Below, piece by piece: positions 1 to 12,280 of a stretch of 64,000 nucleotides of DNA. Numbering within the stretch: the first letter of the stretch is position 1; each line of letters begins with the position of its first letter. The translations under genes were made by a program, and so were the position numbers. The stretch covers positions 124,001 through 188,000 of the forward strand of contig NZ_BFAB01000008.1 in NCBI RefSeq assembly GCF_003402475.1, in the 5' to 3' direction. The notes beneath the pieces are model-generated. The model was given only the letters and a program-made list of their open reading frames with translations. It was not told where the DNA came from and did no database searches. Source of the DNA: Mycobacterium sp. MFM001 (GTDB taxonomy: Bacteria; Actinomycetota; Actinomycetes; Mycobacteriales; Mycobacteriaceae).

Positions 1-2
1 GC

Positions 3-2660
3 GTGACGCTGCATGCGGCGGGCGCGTCGGCGGTGCGGGCGCGAATCACGCCGGCCGGCCCCTCGGCGGTGTCGGTCGAGCTGGCCGACGGGCTGGGCCT
101 GCCGGTGTTGTCGGTGTCGGCGATGGTGGCCCGCCCGGTGTCGCAGCAGCAGTTGATGGCAGCGGTTTCCGGTTCGGCTGCCGATCGGCTGTTCGAGCTG
201 GCGTGGTCGCCGGCTTCCGCCGGTACCGGTGCTACGCCGTCGTACGAGATCTTCGAATCGCTACCGGCAGCAGAGGATCCCGTCGTCGCCGCTTACGAGC
301 GCACGCACGCCGCGTTGACCGCGGTACAGACCTGGCTGACCGAACGCGACTCGGGCGTGCTCGTCGTCGTCACCCGCGGCGCCATGGCGCTGCCCGGAGA
401 AGACGTGACCGATCTGGCCGGAGCCGCGGTGTGGGGGCTGGTGCGCTCGGCGCAGACCGAGAATCCTGGCCGGCTGGTGCTCGCGGATGTCGACGGCCCC
501 GTCGATGCCGCAACGATTTTGGCGATCGGTGAGCCGCAGGTGCTAGTGCGCGACGGAGTGGCATACACCCCGCGGGTGCGGGGCAGCCGCGCCGTCGACG
601 GTCTGCTGGTGCCGCCGGACGGCGAGAAGCCCTGGCGGTTGGGCCTTTCGGCCGCAGGAACATTCGAAAACCTGCAACTCGAACCGGTGCCCAACGCCGA
701 CGCGCCGCTGGGGCCGGGCCAGGTCCGCGTGGCGGTCCGCGCCATCGCCGCCAACTTCCGCGATGTCATGATCACCCTCGGCATGTTCACCCACGACGCA
801 CTGCTGGGCGGCGAGGCCGCCGGCGTGGTGGTCGAAGTCGGGCCCGGAGTCACCGAATTCGCGGTCGGGGACGCGGTGATGGGATTCTTCCCCGACACCA
901 GCGGCACGCTGGTCGCCGGTGACACCCGGCTGTTGCTTCCGATGCCGGCGGACTGGTCGTTCGCCGAAGCGGCCGGCGTCTCGGCCGTCTTCACCACCGC
1001 CTACTACGCGTTCCTGCACCTGGCCGACGTTCAGCCGGGGCAACGGGTGCTGATTCACGCCGCCACGGGTGGCGTGGGCATGGCGGCCGTGCAGCTGGCC
1101 CGCCATCTGGGGCTGGAGATATACGCCACCGCCAGCCGCGGCAAGTGGGACACCTTGCGGGCCATGGGCTTTGACGACGACCACATCGCCGACTCGCGCA
1201 CGCTGGACTTCGAGGAGAAGTTCCGCACGGCCACCGGCGGTCGCGGGTTCGACGTGGTGCTCGACTCGCTGGCCGGGGATTTCGTCGACGCGTCGCTGCG
1301 ACTGGTTGCCCCCGGCGGCGTCTTCCTGGAGATGGGCAAGACCGACATCCGCGATCCCGGCGTGGTCGCCGAAAACTACCCGGGCGTGCGCTACCGCGCC
1401 TTCGACCTCTTCGAACCCGGTCGGCCGCGCATGCACCAGTACCTGCTCGAGCTGGCACAGCTGTTCGACGACGGCGTATTACGGCCATTGCCGGTGACCA
1501 CGTTCGACATCCGGCGCGCCCCGGCGGCGTTGCGGTATCTGAGCCAGGCCCGCCATACCGGCAAGGTCGTAATGACGATGCCGGACGCGTGGGCTGCGGG
1601 CACGGTGCTGATCACCGGTGGTACCGGGATGGCCGGTTCGGCACTGGCCCGGCACGTCGTCGCCGAACACGGGGTACGCCACCTGCTGCTGTTGAGCCGC
1701 CGCGGCGCCGACGCCCCCGGCGCGGCGGAGTTGGCCGCGGAGCTTCGCCAAGCCGGCGCGCAGGTGCAGGTGGTGGCCTGCGATGCGGCCGACCGCGAAG
1801 CCCTGGCCAAGGTGATCTCCGACATTCCGGTGCAGCATCCGCTGTCGGCGGTGATCCACGCCGCCGGGGTGCTTGACGACGCGGTCGTCACGTCGCTAAC
1901 CCCCGACCGGGTGGACGCGGTGCTGCGCGCGAAGATCGACGCGGCGTGGAATCTGCATGAGCTGACCCGTGATCTGCACGTGTCGGCGTTCGTGATGTTC
2001 TCGTCGATGGCCGGCCTGGTGGGCTCCTCCGGACAGGCCAACTACGCGGCCGCCAACTCGTTCCTCGACGCCCTCGCTGCGCACCGGCGGGCCCACCGGC
2101 TGCCGGCGACGTCGCTGGGCTGGGGACTCTGGGAGCAGGCCAGCGAGATGACCGGCGGACTCGACGCCGCCGACCGGGCCCGGCTGAGCCGCAGCGGCGT
2201 CAAGGCGCTGTCCTCCGCCGAGGCGCTGCAATTGTTCGACACCGCAATGACTGTCGACGAGCCTTTCCTGGTGCCGGCACACATCGACACCGCCGCGCTG
2301 CGCAGCCACGCCGCGGCGGTGCCGCCGATGTTCAGCGAGCTGATCACCGCGCCGGCCCGCCGCCGGGTCGACGAGTCGCTGGCCGCTACCAAGTCGAAAT
2401 CTGCTCTGGCACAACGGCTCCACGGACTTTCCGACGACGAGCAGCACGCCATGCTGCTGAACTTGGTGCGCTCGCATATCGCCACCGTGCTGGGTAACAC
2501 CACCCCCGAGGCCGTCGACGCCGACAAGGCGTTCTCAGACCTCGGGTTCGACTCGCTGACCGCGGTCGAAATGCGCAACCGGCTCAAAGCCGCCACCGGA
2601 CTGGCGCTTTCGCCCACCCTGATCTTCGACTACCCGACACCCAGCAAGCTCGCCGGCTAC
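3..2660 (+). repeat. Direct repeat copy A within pks12 (DH end-ER-KR-ACP)
   Basis: This tract recurs at about 6048-8690 with a nearly constant offset of about 6,040 bases. Matching landmarks include the CTGCATGC start (9 vs 6048), GGTGTCGGCATGGCGGCC-type ER sequence (about 1075 vs 7115) and the ACP serine motif (about 2540 vs 8582). Long blocks are identical at nucleotide level, so the modules look like a duplication kept similar by gene conversion. Confidence 0.8.
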
Positions 2661-5600
2661 ATGCGCACCGAGCTTGCCGGGGTCCCGCAGGAAATCAAGC
2701 AGGTTCCCGCGGTGCGCGCGACGGGCGACGACCCGATCGCCATTGTCGGCATGGCCTGCCGTTACCCGGGCGGGGTCAACTCGCCGGAAGACCTGTGGGA
2801 CATGGTCGTCCAGGGCCGCGACGTGCTCACCGAGTTCCCGTCCGACCGTGGCTGGGACCTCGCCGGGCTGTTCAACCCCGACCCCGACGTGCCCGGCGCC
2901 TGCTACACCCGCACCGGCGGCTTCGTCGACGGCGTCGCCGACTTCGACCCCGGCTTCTTCGGCGTGGCGCCCAGCGAGGCGCTGGCGATGGACCCCCAGC
3001 AACGCATGTTCCTCGAACTGTCCTGGGAAGCGTTGGAACGGGCTGGAATTGACCCGACCACTCTTCGGGGCAGCGCCACCGGCGTGTTCGCCGGCGTCAT
3101 GACGCAGGGCTACGGCATGTTCGCCGCCGAACCCGTCGAAGGCTTCCGGCTCACCGGCCAGCTGTCGAGCGTCGCCTCCGGCCGGGTTGCGTACGTGCTC
3201 GGCCTGGAAGGACCCGCGCTGTCGGTGGACACCGCGTGCTCCTCGTCTCTGGTCACGCTGCACATGGCGGTGCAGTCGCTGCGCTCGGGCGAGTGCGACC
3301 TGGCGCTGGCGGGCGGTGTCACGATCAACGCCACGCCTGACATCTTCGTGGAATTCAGTCGCTGGCGCGGACTCTCACCGGACGGGCGCTGCAAGGCGTT
3401 TGCCGGGGCCGCCGACGGCACCGGTTTCTCCGAAGGCGGCGGAATGCTGGTCGTCGAACGGCTCTCCGACGCACAGCGGCTGGGCCATCGGGTGTTGGCG
3501 GTGGTGCGCGGCTCGGCAGTCAATCAGGACGGTGCCTCCAACGGGTTGACCGCGCCGAATGGTCCGTCACAGCAGCGGGTGGTGCGCGCCGCGCTGGCCA
3601 ACGCCGGACTCAGCCCGGCCGAGGTGGACGCGGTGGAAGGCCACGGCACCGGCACCACGCTGGGCGATCCCATTGAGGCCCAAGCACTTTTGGCAACCTA
3701 CGGTCAGGACCGCAACGAGCCGTTGTGGCTGGGCTCGATCAAGTCCAACATGGGCCACACGCAGGCCGCCGCGGGCGTCGCGGGCGTGATCAAGATGGTG
3801 CAGGCGATGCGCCACCAGATGCTGCCGGCGACATTGCATGTGGACGAACCCAGCCCCCACGTGGATTGGTCTGCGGGACGGATCGCATTGCTCACCGAGC
3901 CGCAGCCGTGGCCGGCGGAGGGCAAAGTGCGCCGCGCGGGGGTGTCGTCGTTCGGGATCAGTGGCACCAATGCGCATGTGATCATCGAGGCCGCTCCGAC
4001 GGTGGATGAGCCGGACGAAGAGCCGCCCACACCGCCGGTGCTGCCGTGGGTGGTGTCGGCGAAAACCGCTACGGCACTGGGCAAGCAGGCCGCCCAGTTG
4101 GCCGGCTATATCGACGACCACCTCGAGCTGGAGCCGCTCGACGTGGGCTGGTCGCTGGCGGGCCGGTCGGCGTTCGAGCATCGGGCGGTGGTCGTCGGCT
4201 CCGACCGGGAGCAGTTGCTGGCCGGGCTGACCGAACTGGCCGACGGCACCCCCGGCGGTGCAGTCATCCAAGGCTGCGCACTACCGGCAGGCAAGACCGT
4301 GTTCGTCTTCCCCGGTCAAGGCTCTCAATGGCTCGGCATGGGCATGGGCCTGCACGCCGCATACCCGGTCTTCGCCGAAGCGTTCAACACCGTCGTCGGC
4401 GAGCTGGACCGGCATCTGCTGCGGCCGCTGCGCGAAGTGATGTGGGGGCATGACGAAAACGTCCTCAACACAACGGAGTTCGCGCAGCCAGCGCTGTTCG
4501 CGGTGGAAGTGGCGCTCTACCGGCTGCTGGAATCTTGGGGCATGCGGCCCGACTACGTGATGGGCCACTCGGTCGGCGAGCTGACCGCCGCGCACGTCGC
4601 CGGTGTCCTGTCGCTGGAGAACGCCGCGGTCCTGGTGGCCGCGCGTGGGCGATTCATGCAGGCGCTGCCCGCCGGCGGCGCGATGATGGCGCTGCAGGCC
4701 ACCGAAGAGGAAGTGCGGCCGCTGCTCGGCGACGACGTCGGCATCGCGGCGATCAACGGGCCGACGTCGGTGGTGGTGTCGGGCGCCCAAGAAGCTGTGG
4801 CCGCGGTGGCCGAAAGACTGCGCGCGCAGGGCCGTCGAACCCACCGGCTCGCCGTCTCGCACGCCTTCCATTCGCCGCTGATGGAACCGATGATCGACGA
4901 ATTCTCCACGGTCGCAGGCGGACTCGCTCTCAGCCAGCCCAGCATCCCGATCATCTCGAACGTGACGGGGCAGCTGGCGGGCGACGACTTCGGGTCCGCG
5001 CAGTACTGGACGACGCACATCCGCCAAGCGGTGCGGTTCGCGGACAGCATCCGCTTCGCGCATACGGCCGGAGCCACCCGCTTCGTCGAGGTGGGTCCCG
5101 CCGGCGGGCTGACGGCCTCCATCGACGAATCGCTGCCGGACGCCGACATCGTCTCGGTGCCGATGCTGCGCAAGGACCGCCCCGAGCCCACCAGCCTTAC
5201 CACCGCCGCCGCACAGGCATTCGTGTCCGGCGCCGCAGTCGACTGGCGGAAGATGCTGGGCGGCGGCCGGTTTGTCGAATTGCCGACGTATGCCTTTGAG
5301 CGACGGCGATTCTGGCTTTCCGGCGACGGCGCCACGGTCGACGCCGCCGGGCTGGGATTGGCATCCAGCGAGCATCCGCTGCTCGGCGCCGTGGTCGAAC
5401 TGCCGACATCAGGGGGAGTGGTGCTCACCGGTCGGCTCGCACCCGCATCACAGCCCTGGTTGAACGATCACGCGATCGGCGGCGTGGTCCTGTTCCCCGG
5501 CGCCGGCTTTGTCGAACTGGTGATCCGCGCCGGCGACGAAGTCGGTTGCGGCGTCGTCGAGGAGTTGATGCTGGCGGCGCCGTTGGTGTTGCCGGCCACC

Positions 5601-8600
5601 GGCTCGGTCGCGGTGCAGGTCGTAGTCGGCGGCGCCGACGAAACCGGTTCCCGTGCCGTGTCGGTGTTTTCTCGCGCCGACGCCGGCTCCGGCTGGGTGT
5701 TGCACGCCGAGGGCCAGGTCAGTTCGGGAAGTGTCGAACCAGCCGCGGAGTTGTCGGCGTGGCCGCCGGTGGGCGCTGCACCCGTCGACGTGACAGGGAT
5801 CTACGAGCACCTGGCCGCCTGCGGGTACGGCTATGGCCCGGCGTTCCAGGGCCTTACCGCGATGTGGCGCCGCGGTGACGAGGTGTTCGCCGAGGTGTCG
5901 CTGCCCGCCAACGCGGGCGTGTCACCGGCCGGATTCGGCGTGCACCCGGCGGTCCTGGACGCCGCGCTGCACGCGGTGATCGTGGCCACCAACGGCGCCG
6001 ACGCGGATGGTGGTGTGCTGGTGCCGTTCTCGTGGCAACGGGTGTGCCTGCATGCCGCCGGGGCGTCCGCGGTGCGGGCCCGTATCGCGCCGACCGGCCC
6101 GTCGTCGGTGTCGGTCGAGCTGGCCGACGGGCTGGGGCTGCCGGTGTTGTCGGTGTCGGCGATGGTGGCCCGCCCGGTGACACAGCAGCAGTTGGTGGCG
6201 GCGCTGTCGGGCTCGGGCCCGGACCGGTTGTTCGAGGTGATTTGGTCACCCGCACCCGCGGGTACGGACGCCACGCCGTCGCGTGAGGTCTTCGAATCCT
6301 CGCCGACTGCAGGCGATCCGCTGACGGCCACCTTCGAGCGCACGCATGAGGCGCTGGCCGCGGTGCAGTCGTGGGTGTCCGAGCATGACTCGGGCGTTCT
6401 CGTCGTCGTCACTCGCGGCGCGGTGGCGCTACCGGGCGAGGTCGTCTCCGACCTGGCGGGCGCGGCGGTGTGGGGGCTGGTGCGCTCGGCGCAGACCGAG
6501 CATCCCGGTCGGCTGGTGCTCGCCGATGTCGACGGAGACGTCGACGCCGAGGCGATTCTGGCGGTCGGCGAGCCGCAGGTGGTGGTCCGCGGCGGCGTCA
6601 CGCACATCGCGCGGGTGCACGGTAGTCGCGCGGTGGACGGGTTGCTGGTGCCACCCGGCGACGGAAAACCTTGGCGGTTAGGTCTTTCCAGCAAGGGCAC
6701 ATTCGAGAACCTGCTGATCGAGCCGCTACCCGACGCCGACGCGCCGCTGGCGTCCGGGCACGTCCGGGTCGCGGTGGAGGCAATGGCCGCCAACTTCCGC
6801 GACGTCATGATCACGCTGGGGCTCTACCCCGACGAGGACGCCGCGATGGGCGTCGAGGCGTCCGGCGTTGTCGTCGAAATCGGGCCCGGCGTCACCGAAT
6901 TCGCGGTGGGCGACCGGGTCGCCGGCTTGTTCCCCGAGGGCACCGGCACCATGGCCACCACCGACCAGCGGCTGCTGCTCGGAATCCCCGCCGGCTGGTC
7001 GTCCACCGACGCCGCCACCGTGCCGGTCGTGTTTGCGACCGCGTACTACGCGCTCTCGACGCTGGCCGAGGTGCGGCCCGGCCAGCGGGTGCTGATTCAC
7101 GCCGCCGCCGGCGGTGTCGGCATGGCGGCCGTGCAATTGGCCAGGCATTGGGGGTTGGAGGTGTTCGCCACCGCCAGCCGCGGCAAGTGGGACACCTTGC
7201 GCGCCATGGGTTTCGACGACGACCACATCGCCGACTCACGAACCCTGGACTTCGAGGACAAGTTCCGGGCCGTGACCGGCGGCCGCGGGATGGACGTGGT
7301 GCTCGACTCGCTGGCCGGGGATTTCGTCGACGCCTCGCTGCGCCTGGTCGCGCCCGGCGGCATCTTCCTGGAGATGGGCAAGACCGACATCCGCGACCCG
7401 GGCGTGGTCGCCGACAACCACGCGCAGGTTCGCTACCGCGCCTTCGACCTCTTCGAAGCGGGGGCCGACCACATCCGACGGATCCTGTCCGAGTTGGCCG
7501 CGATGTTCGCGAACAAGTCGCTGCGGCCATTGCCCGTCACCAGGTTCGACATTCGCCGCGCCCCGGCGGCGTTGCGGTATCTGAGCCAGGCCCGCCATGT
7601 CGGCAAGGTCGTGATGACGATGCCCGACGCGTGGGCCGCGGGCACGGTGTTGATCACCGGCGGTACCGGAATGGCGGGTTCGGCGCTGGCGCGCCATGTG
7701 GTGAACGAGCATGGCGTGCGTCACCTGGTGTTGCTGAGCCGCCGCGGCGCCGAGGCGCCGGGTGCGGCGGAGTTGGCCGCGGAGCTTCGCGAAGCCGGCG
7801 CGCAGGTGCAGGTGGTCGCGTGCGATGCGGCCGACCGCGACGCGCTGGCCGCAGTGGTCGGCCAACTCCAGCACCCGTTGTCGGCGGTGTTCCATACCGC
7901 CGGGGTGCTCGACGACGCGGTAGTCACCTCGCTGACGCCGGAACGGATGGATGCGGTGTTGCGCGCCAAGGTGACTGCGGCGTGGAATCTGCATGAGCTG
8001 ACCCGGGATCTGCATGTGTCGGCGTTCGTGATGTTCTCGTCGATGGCCGGCCTGGTGGGCTCGTCCGGACAGGCCAACTACGCGGCCGCCAACTCCTTCC
8101 TCGACGCGCTGGCCGCGCACCGGCGCGCTCACGGCCTGCCGGGCATCTCGCTGGGTTGGGGACTGTGGGATCAGGCCAGCGGCATGACCGGCGACCTCGG
8201 GTCCGTCGACTTCGCCCGGTTTGCCCGCGACGGCATCGTGGCCATGACTGCCGGCGAAGCCCTTTCGCTGCTCGACACCGCGATGGTTGTCGACGAGCCG
8301 TTCCTGCTGCCGGCCCGCATCGATTTCACCGCGCTGCGCGCCAAGCACGACTCCGGCACGCTGCCGCCGATGTTCGTCGACCTGATCAACGCTCCGGCGC
8401 GCCGACAGGTGGACGACTCGCTGGCCGCCGCGAAATCGAAATCGGCGCTGCTGCAACGGCTGGAAGGACTGGCCGAGGACGAGCAGCACGCCGTGCTGCT
8501 GGATCTGGTGCGCTCGCACATCGCCACCGTGCTGGGCAACACCACGCCCGAGGCCATCGATCCCGACAAGGCGTTCCAGGAACTGGGTTTCGACTCGCTG

Positions 8601-8951
8601 ACCGCGGTCGAGATGCGCAACCGGCTCAAAGCCGCTACCGGGTTGGCGCTTTCGCCCACGCTCATCTTCGACTACCCGAACTCTGCGGCGCTGGCCGGAT
8701 ACTTCCGCCAGGAGCTGCTCGGCGCCGACAGTCAGGTGCCGGAAAAGGTCGCACCCGGCGAGGCGGAAATCCAGCGCGTCGTCGCGTCGATCCCGGTCAA
8801 GCGCCTCCGCCAGGCCGGGGTGCTGGACCTGCTGCTGAGTTTGGCCAACGAAACCGACGGCACCGCCGCGTCCGAAGTCAGCGAAAAAGACCTCGCGGAC
8901 ATGGATCTCGACGACCTGGTCAACGCGGCGCTGCTCGACGACGACGAGTAG
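3..8951 (+). CDS. pks12: Pks12-type modular polyketide synthase, 3' part (partial)
   Basis: Cytosolic type I polyketide synthase; the frame is open at the window start, so the N-terminus is missing. Visible domains (residues of the 2,982 seen): end of a DH/linker 1-200, ER about 215-525 ([11 protein letters not shown] near 355), KR about 535-710, ACP with LGFDSL near 850, then a full second module: KS about 905-1330 with active-site Cys1079 in DTACSSS and HGTGT near 1212, AT with Ser1523 in GHSVGE, DH with His1823 in HxxxGxxxxP, ER, KR, and ACP with LGFDSL near 2863, followed by a short C-terminal linker. The AT carries HAFH, typical of malonyl-CoA specificity. Two fully reducing modules match Pks12 (about 4,150 residues), which makes mycoketide by alternating malonyl and methylmalonyl extension. 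The Rv2047c-like gene downstream supports this. Another fully reducing bimodular PKS is the alternative. Confidence 0.9.
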   Translation: MTLHAAGASAVRARITPAGPSAVSVELADGLGLPVLSVSAMVARPVSQQQLMAAVSGSAADRLFELAWSPASAGTGATPSYEIFESLPAAEDPVVAAYERTHAALTAVQTWLTERDSGVLVVVTRGAMALPGEDVTDLAGAAVWGLVRSAQTENPGRLVLADVDGPVDAATILAIGEPQVLVRDGVAYTPRVRGSRAVDGLLVPPDGEKPWRLGLSAAGTFENLQLEPVPNADAPLGPGQVRVAVRAIAANFRDVMITLGMFTHDALLGGEAAGVVVEVGPGVTEFAVGDAVMGFFPDTSGTLVAGDTRLLLPMPADWSFAEAAGVSAVFTTAYYAFLHLADVQPGQRVLIHAATGGVGMAAVQLARHLGLEIYATASRGKWDTLRAMGFDDDHIADSRTLDFEEKFRTATGGRGFDVVLDSLAGDFVDASLRLVAPGGVFLEMGKTDIRDPGVVAENYPGVRYRAFDLFEPGRPRMHQYLLELAQLFDDGVLRPLPVTTFDIRRAPAALRYLSQARHTGKVVMTMPDAWAAGTVLITGGTGMAGSALARHVVAEHGVRHLLLLSRRGADAPGAAELAAELRQAGAQVQVVACDAADREALAKVISDIPVQHPLSAVIHAAGVLDDAVVTSLTPDRVDAVLRAKIDAAWNLHELTRDLHVSAFVMFSSMAGLVGSSGQANYAAANSFLDALAAHRRAHRLPATSLGWGLWEQASEMTGGLDAADRARLSRSGVKALSSAEALQLFDTAMTVDEPFLVPAHIDTAALRSHAAAVPPMFSELITAPARRRVDESLAATKSKSALAQRLHGLSDDEQHAMLLNLVRSHIATVLGNTTPEAVDADKAFSDLGFDSLTAVEMRNRLKAATGLALSPTLIFDYPTPSKLAGYMRTELAGVPQEIKQVPAVRATGDDPIAIVGMACRYPGGVNSPEDLWDMVVQGRDVLTEFPSDRGWDLAGLFNPDPDVPGACYTRTGGFVDGVADFDPGFFGVAPSEALAMDPQQRMFLELSWEALERAGIDPTTLRGSATGVFAGVMTQGYGMFAAEPVEGFRLTGQLSSVASGRVAYVLGLEGPALSVDTACSSSLVTLHMAVQSLRSGECDLALAGGVTINATPDIFVEFSRWRGLSPDGRCKAFAGAADGTGFSEGGGMLVVERLSDAQRLGHRVLAVVRGSAVNQDGASNGLTAPNGPSQQRVVRAALANAGLSPAEVDAVEGHGTGTTLGDPIEAQALLATYGQDRNEPLWLGSIKSNMGHTQAAAGVAGVIKMVQAMRHQMLPATLHVDEPSPHVDWSAGRIALLTEPQPWPAEGKVRRAGVSSFGISGTNAHVIIEAAPTVDEPDEEPPTPPVLPWVVSAKTATALGKQAAQLAGYIDDHLELEPLDVGWSLAGRSAFEHRAVVVGSDREQLLAGLTELADGTPGGAVIQGCALPAGKTVFVFPGQGSQWLGMGMGLHAAYPVFAEAFNTVVGELDRHLLRPLREVMWGHDENVLNTTEFAQPALFAVEVALYRLLESWGMRPDYVMGHSVGELTAAHVAGVLSLENAAVLVAARGRFMQALPAGGAMMALQATEEEVRPLLGDDVGIAAINGPTSVVVSGAQEAVAAVAERLRAQGRRTHRLAVSHAFHSPLMEPMIDEFSTVAGGLALSQPSIPIISNVTGQLAGDDFGSAQYWTTHIRQAVRFADSIRFAHTAGATRFVEVGPAGGLTASIDESLPDADIVSVPMLRKDRPEPTSLTTAAAQAFVSGAAVDWRKMLGGGRFVELPTYAFERRRFWLSGDGATVDAAGLGLASSEHPLLGAVVELPTSGGVVLTGRLAPASQPWLNDHAIGGVVLFPGAGFVELVIRAGDEVGCGVVEELMLAAPLVLPATGSVAVQVVVGGADETGSRAVSVFSRADAGSGWVLHAEGQVSSGSVEPAAELSAWPPVGAAPVDVTGIYEHLAACGYGYGPAFQGLTAMWRRGDEVFAEVSLPANAGVSPAGFGVHPAVLDAALHAVIVATNGADADGGVLVPFSWQRVCLHAAGASAVRARIAPTGPSSVSVELADGLGLPVLSVSAMVARPVTQQQLVAALSGSGPDRLFEVIWSPAPAGTDATPSREVFESSPTAGDPLTATFERTHEALAAVQSWVSEHDSGVLVVVTRGAVALPGEVVSDLAGAAVWGLVRSAQTEHPGRLVLADVDGDVDAEAILAVGEPQVVVRGGVTHIARVHGSRAVDGLLVPPGDGKPWRLGLSSKGTFENLLIEPLPDADAPLASGHVRVAVEAMAANFRDVMITLGLYPDEDAAMGVEASGVVVEIGPGVTEFAVGDRVAGLFPEGTGTMATTDQRLLLGIPAGWSSTDAATVPVVFATAYYALSTLAEVRPGQRVLIHAAAGGVGMAAVQLARHWGLEVFATASRGKWDTLRAMGFDDDHIADSRTLDFEDKFRAVTGGRGMDVVLDSLAGDFVDASLRLVAPGGIFLEMGKTDIRDPGVVADNHAQVRYRAFDLFEAGADHIRRILSELAAMFANKSLRPLPVTRFDIRRAPAALRYLSQARHVGKVVMTMPDAWAAGTVLITGGTGMAGSALARHVVNEHGVRHLVLLSRRGAEAPGAAELAAELREAGAQVQVVACDAADRDALAAVVGQLQHPLSAVFHTAGVLDDAVVTSLTPERMDAVLRAKVTAAWNLHELTRDLHVSAFVMFSSMAGLVGSSGQANYAAANSFLDALAAHRRAHGLPGISLGWGLWDQASGMTGDLGSVDFARFARDGIVAMTAGEALSLLDTAMVVDEPFLLPARIDFTALRAKHDSGTLPPMFVDLINAPARRQVDDSLAAAKSKSALLQRLEGLAEDEQHAVLLDLVRSHIATVLGNTTPEAIDPDKAFQELGFDSLTAVEMRNRLKAATGLALSPTLIFDYPNSAALAGYFRQELLGADSQVPEKVAPGEAEIQRVVASIPVKRLRQAGVLDLLLSLANETDGTAASEVSEKDLADMDLDDLVNAALLDDDE
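6048..8690 (+). repeat. Direct repeat copy B within pks12 (DH end-ER-KR-ACP)
   Basis: Second copy of the tract at 3-2660. Similarity weakens after the ACP, where copy A continues into the KS of the next module and copy B into the C-terminal linker. Short-read assemblies often collapse such repeats; here both copies differ at many scattered positions and appear properly resolved. Confidence 0.8.
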
Positions 8952-8965
8952 GCCGAGGTCGGTCA

Positions 8966-11563
8966 GTGAGAATTGCCGTCACCGGTGCCAGCGGCGTCCT
9001 CGGTCGCGGCATCGCGGCCCGGCTGCTCACCCTGGGCCACGACGTCGTCGGGCTGTCCAGGAAGCGCCCCGAAAGCTGGCCCAGCACAGCTGAATTCGTG
9101 CAAGCCGATATCCGCGATGCGGCCGCGGTGCGGCAAGCGATCTCCGGCGCCGACGTCGTCGCGCACTGCGCCTGGGCAACCAGTGATGAGGTCAACATCG
9201 GCGGCACCGCCAATGTCCTCGACGCGATGGCAAAAACCGGCGTCCGGCGCGTCGTATTCGCCTCCTCGGCGCACGTTTACGGTCAGCGCCGCACGCACGC
9301 GTCGCCGTCGACCGAGCACGAGGCGCTGGATCCGGCGTCCGCACAAGGCCGCCAGCAGGCGCGCGTCGAGGAGATGCTGGCCAACGGCAACACGGAGTGG
9401 GTGGCGATCCGCGCGGCGACCATCCTCGGCCGCAACGTCGACAACTGTGTGCTGCGGCTCTTCGCAGCGGCGCTCCTTCCTGGCGTCCACGCATCCGAGC
9501 GCCTGCAGGTGGTGCACGCCGACGACGCCCATCGGCTCTTCGTGCGGGCGATCCTCGACCCCGGAATCGACAGCGGGCCGGTCAACCTCGCCGCGCCGGG
9601 GGAGCCGACGTTCGCCGAAATTGCCGCCGCACTGGGCCGTCCGCTCGTGCGGATTCCCTCCGCGCTGCGCCGGTGGGCGGGCGGCTCGTTCGCCGAACTG
9701 CTCAGCGCCCCGCCGATGGACACCTCGCTGCTGTGCGACAAATGGGAATTCACCCCGACCTGGACGGCCCGGGAATGCATCGACGACTTCGCGCTGGCTG
9801 TGCGCGGTCGGGTGCGCATCGGCCGGGGGGTGGTGGCGCTGCCCTGGCAGCTCACCACTGTGCAGGACATTCCCTCTGTCGACGCACCGGCCGCGGACGG
9901 GACCGTGCCCGTGCTGGCCGGCCCCGAGGGCAGCAACGGCGAGTTCGACACACCGATCGACCCGCGGTTCCCGATGTTTCTGGCCACCAACCTGTCCGAG
10001 GCGCTGCCGGGGCCGTTCTCGCCGTCGTCGGCCTCGGTGGCGGTGCGCGGCCTGCGGGCGGGCGGTGTGGGCATCGCCGAGCGGCTGCGCCCGGGCGGCC
10101 TGGTCCAACACGAAATCGCCACGCGCACAGTCGGAGTGTTCGCCCACCGGCTCTACGGCGCCATCACCACCGCGCACTTCATGGCCGAAACGGTGCCGTT
10201 CGTCAAGCCCGAGTCGGTGGTCGCCAACAGCCAGTTCTTCGGTCCCAGCCTGGCCACGTTGCCGATTTTCGGCGAACAGCGGCTGCCGCCCGAGCCCCGT
10301 AGTGTGCCAAAACCGTTGCGCACCTTACGTAATCTCGGGATATTCGGCCTCAACCTGGTCGGGCTGAGCGCCGGCACGGCACGCGATACGCGCGACTACA
10401 TCGCCGACGTCGACCGCCTGGAACATCTGACAGCCGGCGATCTCACCCAACTCGACGAACGCCGGCTGCTGAGCCTGATCCTGCTGGCGCGCGACCTCGT
10501 CGTACACGGTTGGGTGCTGGCATCGGGGTCGTTCATGACGTTCGCGGCGTTCAGCGTGCTGCTGCGCGGCCTGGGCGGGCGCAACATCGCGCCGTCGGCC
10601 GGGCAGGACCTGGTCAGTGCGCGCCTGTTGGGCGCGCTGCACCGGCTGGTGGCCGTGGCGCGGCGCGACCCGAACGTGGCCCGGATACTCGCCGAACCGG
10701 GCAAGCACCTCGATGCGCTGGCCCACAAGGCACCGGAATTCCATGCCGCCGTTCTCGCCGAGCTGGCATTGATCGGGCACCGCGGTCCCGCGGAAGTCGA
10801 GATGTTGTCGACCACCTACGCCGACGATCCCGAGCTGCTACTGCGCATGGTGGCGAAATCGCTGAATACGTCCACGATCCCGGAGCCGCGGCACCTGCCG
10901 ATCCCCGTGCAGGCCCGGCCCGTCGCGGCGCTGGCCGTGCGTCAGCTGCGCGATCGCGAAGCTCGCCGCGACCGAATGGTGCGCGCCATTTGGGTGCTGC
11001 GACGACTGCTGCGCGAATACGGCCGCCGCCTGGTCGATTCCGGTGTTCTCGATGCCCCCGACGACGTGTTCTATCTCTTGGTCGACGAACTCGACGCGCT
11101 ACCCGCCGACGCGGCAGACATCGTGGCGCGACGGCGCGCGGAACGCGCCAAACTGGCCGATATCAGTCCGCCCGCGGTGTTCAGCGGCAGCTGGCAGGCC
11201 GGCAGCACACTGGCGACCGTGCTGACCGTGGGTGAGACTCTGCACGGCCTCGGCGTCTGCGGGGGACGGGTGCGCGGGCGGGTCCGGATTGTGCGGCCGG
11301 AGACCATCGACGAGCTGGAACCAGGCGAGGTGCTGGTTGCCGAGGTTACCGACGTCGGCTACACCGCGGCGTTCTCTTATGCGGCCGCGGTGGTGACGGA
11401 GCTCGGTGGCCCGATGTCGCACGCCGCGGTGGTGGCCCGCGAGTTCGGCTTTCCCTGTGTGGTCGACGTCGCCGGCGCTACCCGGCGTCTGCCGCCCGGC
11501 GCGCTCGTCGAGGTCGACGGCGGCACCGGGGAGATCCGGGTACTCGACATCGGCCAGCAGTAG
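8966..11563 (+). CDS. Rv2047c-like NAD-epimerase / PEP-utilising mobile domain fusion protein
   Basis: 865 residues, starting at a GTG 14 bases after the pks12 stop, with GAGGTC just upstream. Residues 1-290 form an extended-SDR (NAD-dependent epimerase/dehydratase) domain: the start RIAVTGASGVLGRG is the Rossmann glycine motif. The middle part resembles the C-terminal region of PEP-synthase/rifampin-phosphotransferase-like proteins. The end (about 770-865) is a PEP-utilising mobile (swivelling) domain with GGPMSHAAVVARE; His819 is the expected phosphate-carrying residue. No ATP-grasp domain is visible, so a complete phosphotransferase cycle cannot be encoded by this protein alone. M. tuberculosis has a similar protein (Rv2047c, about 854 residues) directly after pks12; its function is unknown to me. 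Probably co-transcribed with pks12. A longer reading frame upstream is out-of-frame pks12 sequence. Confidence 0.85.
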   Translation: MRIAVTGASGVLGRGIAARLLTLGHDVVGLSRKRPESWPSTAEFVQADIRDAAAVRQAISGADVVAHCAWATSDEVNIGGTANVLDAMAKTGVRRVVFASSAHVYGQRRTHASPSTEHEALDPASAQGRQQARVEEMLANGNTEWVAIRAATILGRNVDNCVLRLFAAALLPGVHASERLQVVHADDAHRLFVRAILDPGIDSGPVNLAAPGEPTFAEIAAALGRPLVRIPSALRRWAGGSFAELLSAPPMDTSLLCDKWEFTPTWTARECIDDFALAVRGRVRIGRGVVALPWQLTTVQDIPSVDAPAADGTVPVLAGPEGSNGEFDTPIDPRFPMFLATNLSEALPGPFSPSSASVAVRGLRAGGVGIAERLRPGGLVQHEIATRTVGVFAHRLYGAITTAHFMAETVPFVKPESVVANSQFFGPSLATLPIFGEQRLPPEPRSVPKPLRTLRNLGIFGLNLVGLSAGTARDTRDYIADVDRLEHLTAGDLTQLDERRLLSLILLARDLVVHGWVLASGSFMTFAAFSVLLRGLGGRNIAPSAGQDLVSARLLGALHRLVAVARRDPNVARILAEPGKHLDALAHKAPEFHAAVLAELALIGHRGPAEVEMLSTTYADDPELLLRMVAKSLNTSTIPEPRHLPIPVQARPVAALAVRQLRDREARRDRMVRAIWVLRRLLREYGRRLVDSGVLDAPDDVFYLLVDELDALPADAADIVARRRAERAKLADISPPAVFSGSWQAGSTLATVLTVGETLHGLGVCGGRVRGRVRIVRPETIDELEPGEVLVAEVTDVGYTAAFSYAAAVVTELGGPMSHAAVVAREFGFPCVVDVAGATRRLPPGALVEVDGGTGEIRVLDIGQQ

Positions 11564-11572
11564 CAACAGGTT

Positions 11573-12238
11573 TCAGCAGCTGAACTTCTCGCCCACACCA
11601 TCGGGTGGCGGTGACGACTGCAGGCATCCGAATGGTTGCACTCCGGCGGCGGCCAACCGAACCGCCGAGCGGTGGGCGTAATTCACGCACACCACCGCGT
11701 CTTGGTCGGCGCGACAACGATAGTCGCCGAACGACAACGACTTTCCGGCCGGCAGTTCGGGTCCGTCGCCGCGGGAGAACGGCCCGGGATCGGCACGCGC
11801 CGATCCGACTTGCAGGCTGGCGCCGTCGAAGTCCACCCATCCGCCCTCCCAGTGGCCGTACGCCGTCGCCGGTCGCGGCGGCGGATTGGTCAGGTCGACG
11901 AGGCAGGCCAGCGCGCCGTCGGTGTGCTTGGTGTCGGTCATGCAGGCGACTTTGCCAACGGTGAAAGCGATGTCGTCGCCGAGATCGGTGGTGACGCCGT
12001 TACGCGTCGCGCGGTGAAAACCGGCGGGGTCGGCGGGCGAACCGCCGTCGATCCACGCGATCACGTCGCCGATCGGCGCGCCCGCCGACGGGGCAGCCGG
12101 CTTGCTGGACGACGGCGGGGTTGCCGACGCGTGCGACGACGCCGGGCCCGGCGTCGACGTCTGTGTCGGGCGGCCGGTGATCTGGTGCGAACATCCGGCG
12201 ACCAGGAGTGACGCTGCGAGCAGCGCGGCAATTCGCAT
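11573..12238 (-). CDS. lppI: LppI-like lipoprotein
   Basis: 221-residue predicted lipoprotein. The N-terminus MRIAALLAASLLVAGC is a signal peptide ending in an LVAGC lipobox; Cys16 would be lipidated. It is followed by a Ser/Pro/Ala-rich linker (about 20-50) and a compact domain with several Cys residues (TDTK, CLVDLTN, YRCRADQDAVVCV). Located at the outer face of the plasma membrane. It converges on the Rv2047c-like gene (stops 10 bases apart) and lies head-to-head with lipT, the same arrangement as Rv2046 in M. tuberculosis, which has about the same length (218). No biochemical role is known to me. Confidence 0.8.
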   Translation of the reverse strand: MRIAALLAASLLVAGCSHQITGRPTQTSTPGPASSHASATPPSSSKPAAPSAGAPIGDVIAWIDGGSPADPAGFHRATRNGVTTDLGDDIAFTVGKVACMTDTKHTDGALACLVDLTNPPPRPATAYGHWEGGWVDFDGASLQVGSARADPGPFSRGDGPELPAGKSLSFGDYRCRADQDAVVCVNYAHRSAVRLAAAGVQPFGCLQSSPPPDGVGEKFSC

Positions 12239-12280
12239 GTCGTTAGGCTAGCGGGCGGCGTAGTTCGCTACCGTCGGAAC

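Noticed and set aside
8156..8965. In-frame extension upstream of the Rv2047c-like gene
   Set aside because: It lies inside pks12 in another frame and is Arg-rich with no motifs; the GTG at 8966 starts the Rossmann motif.
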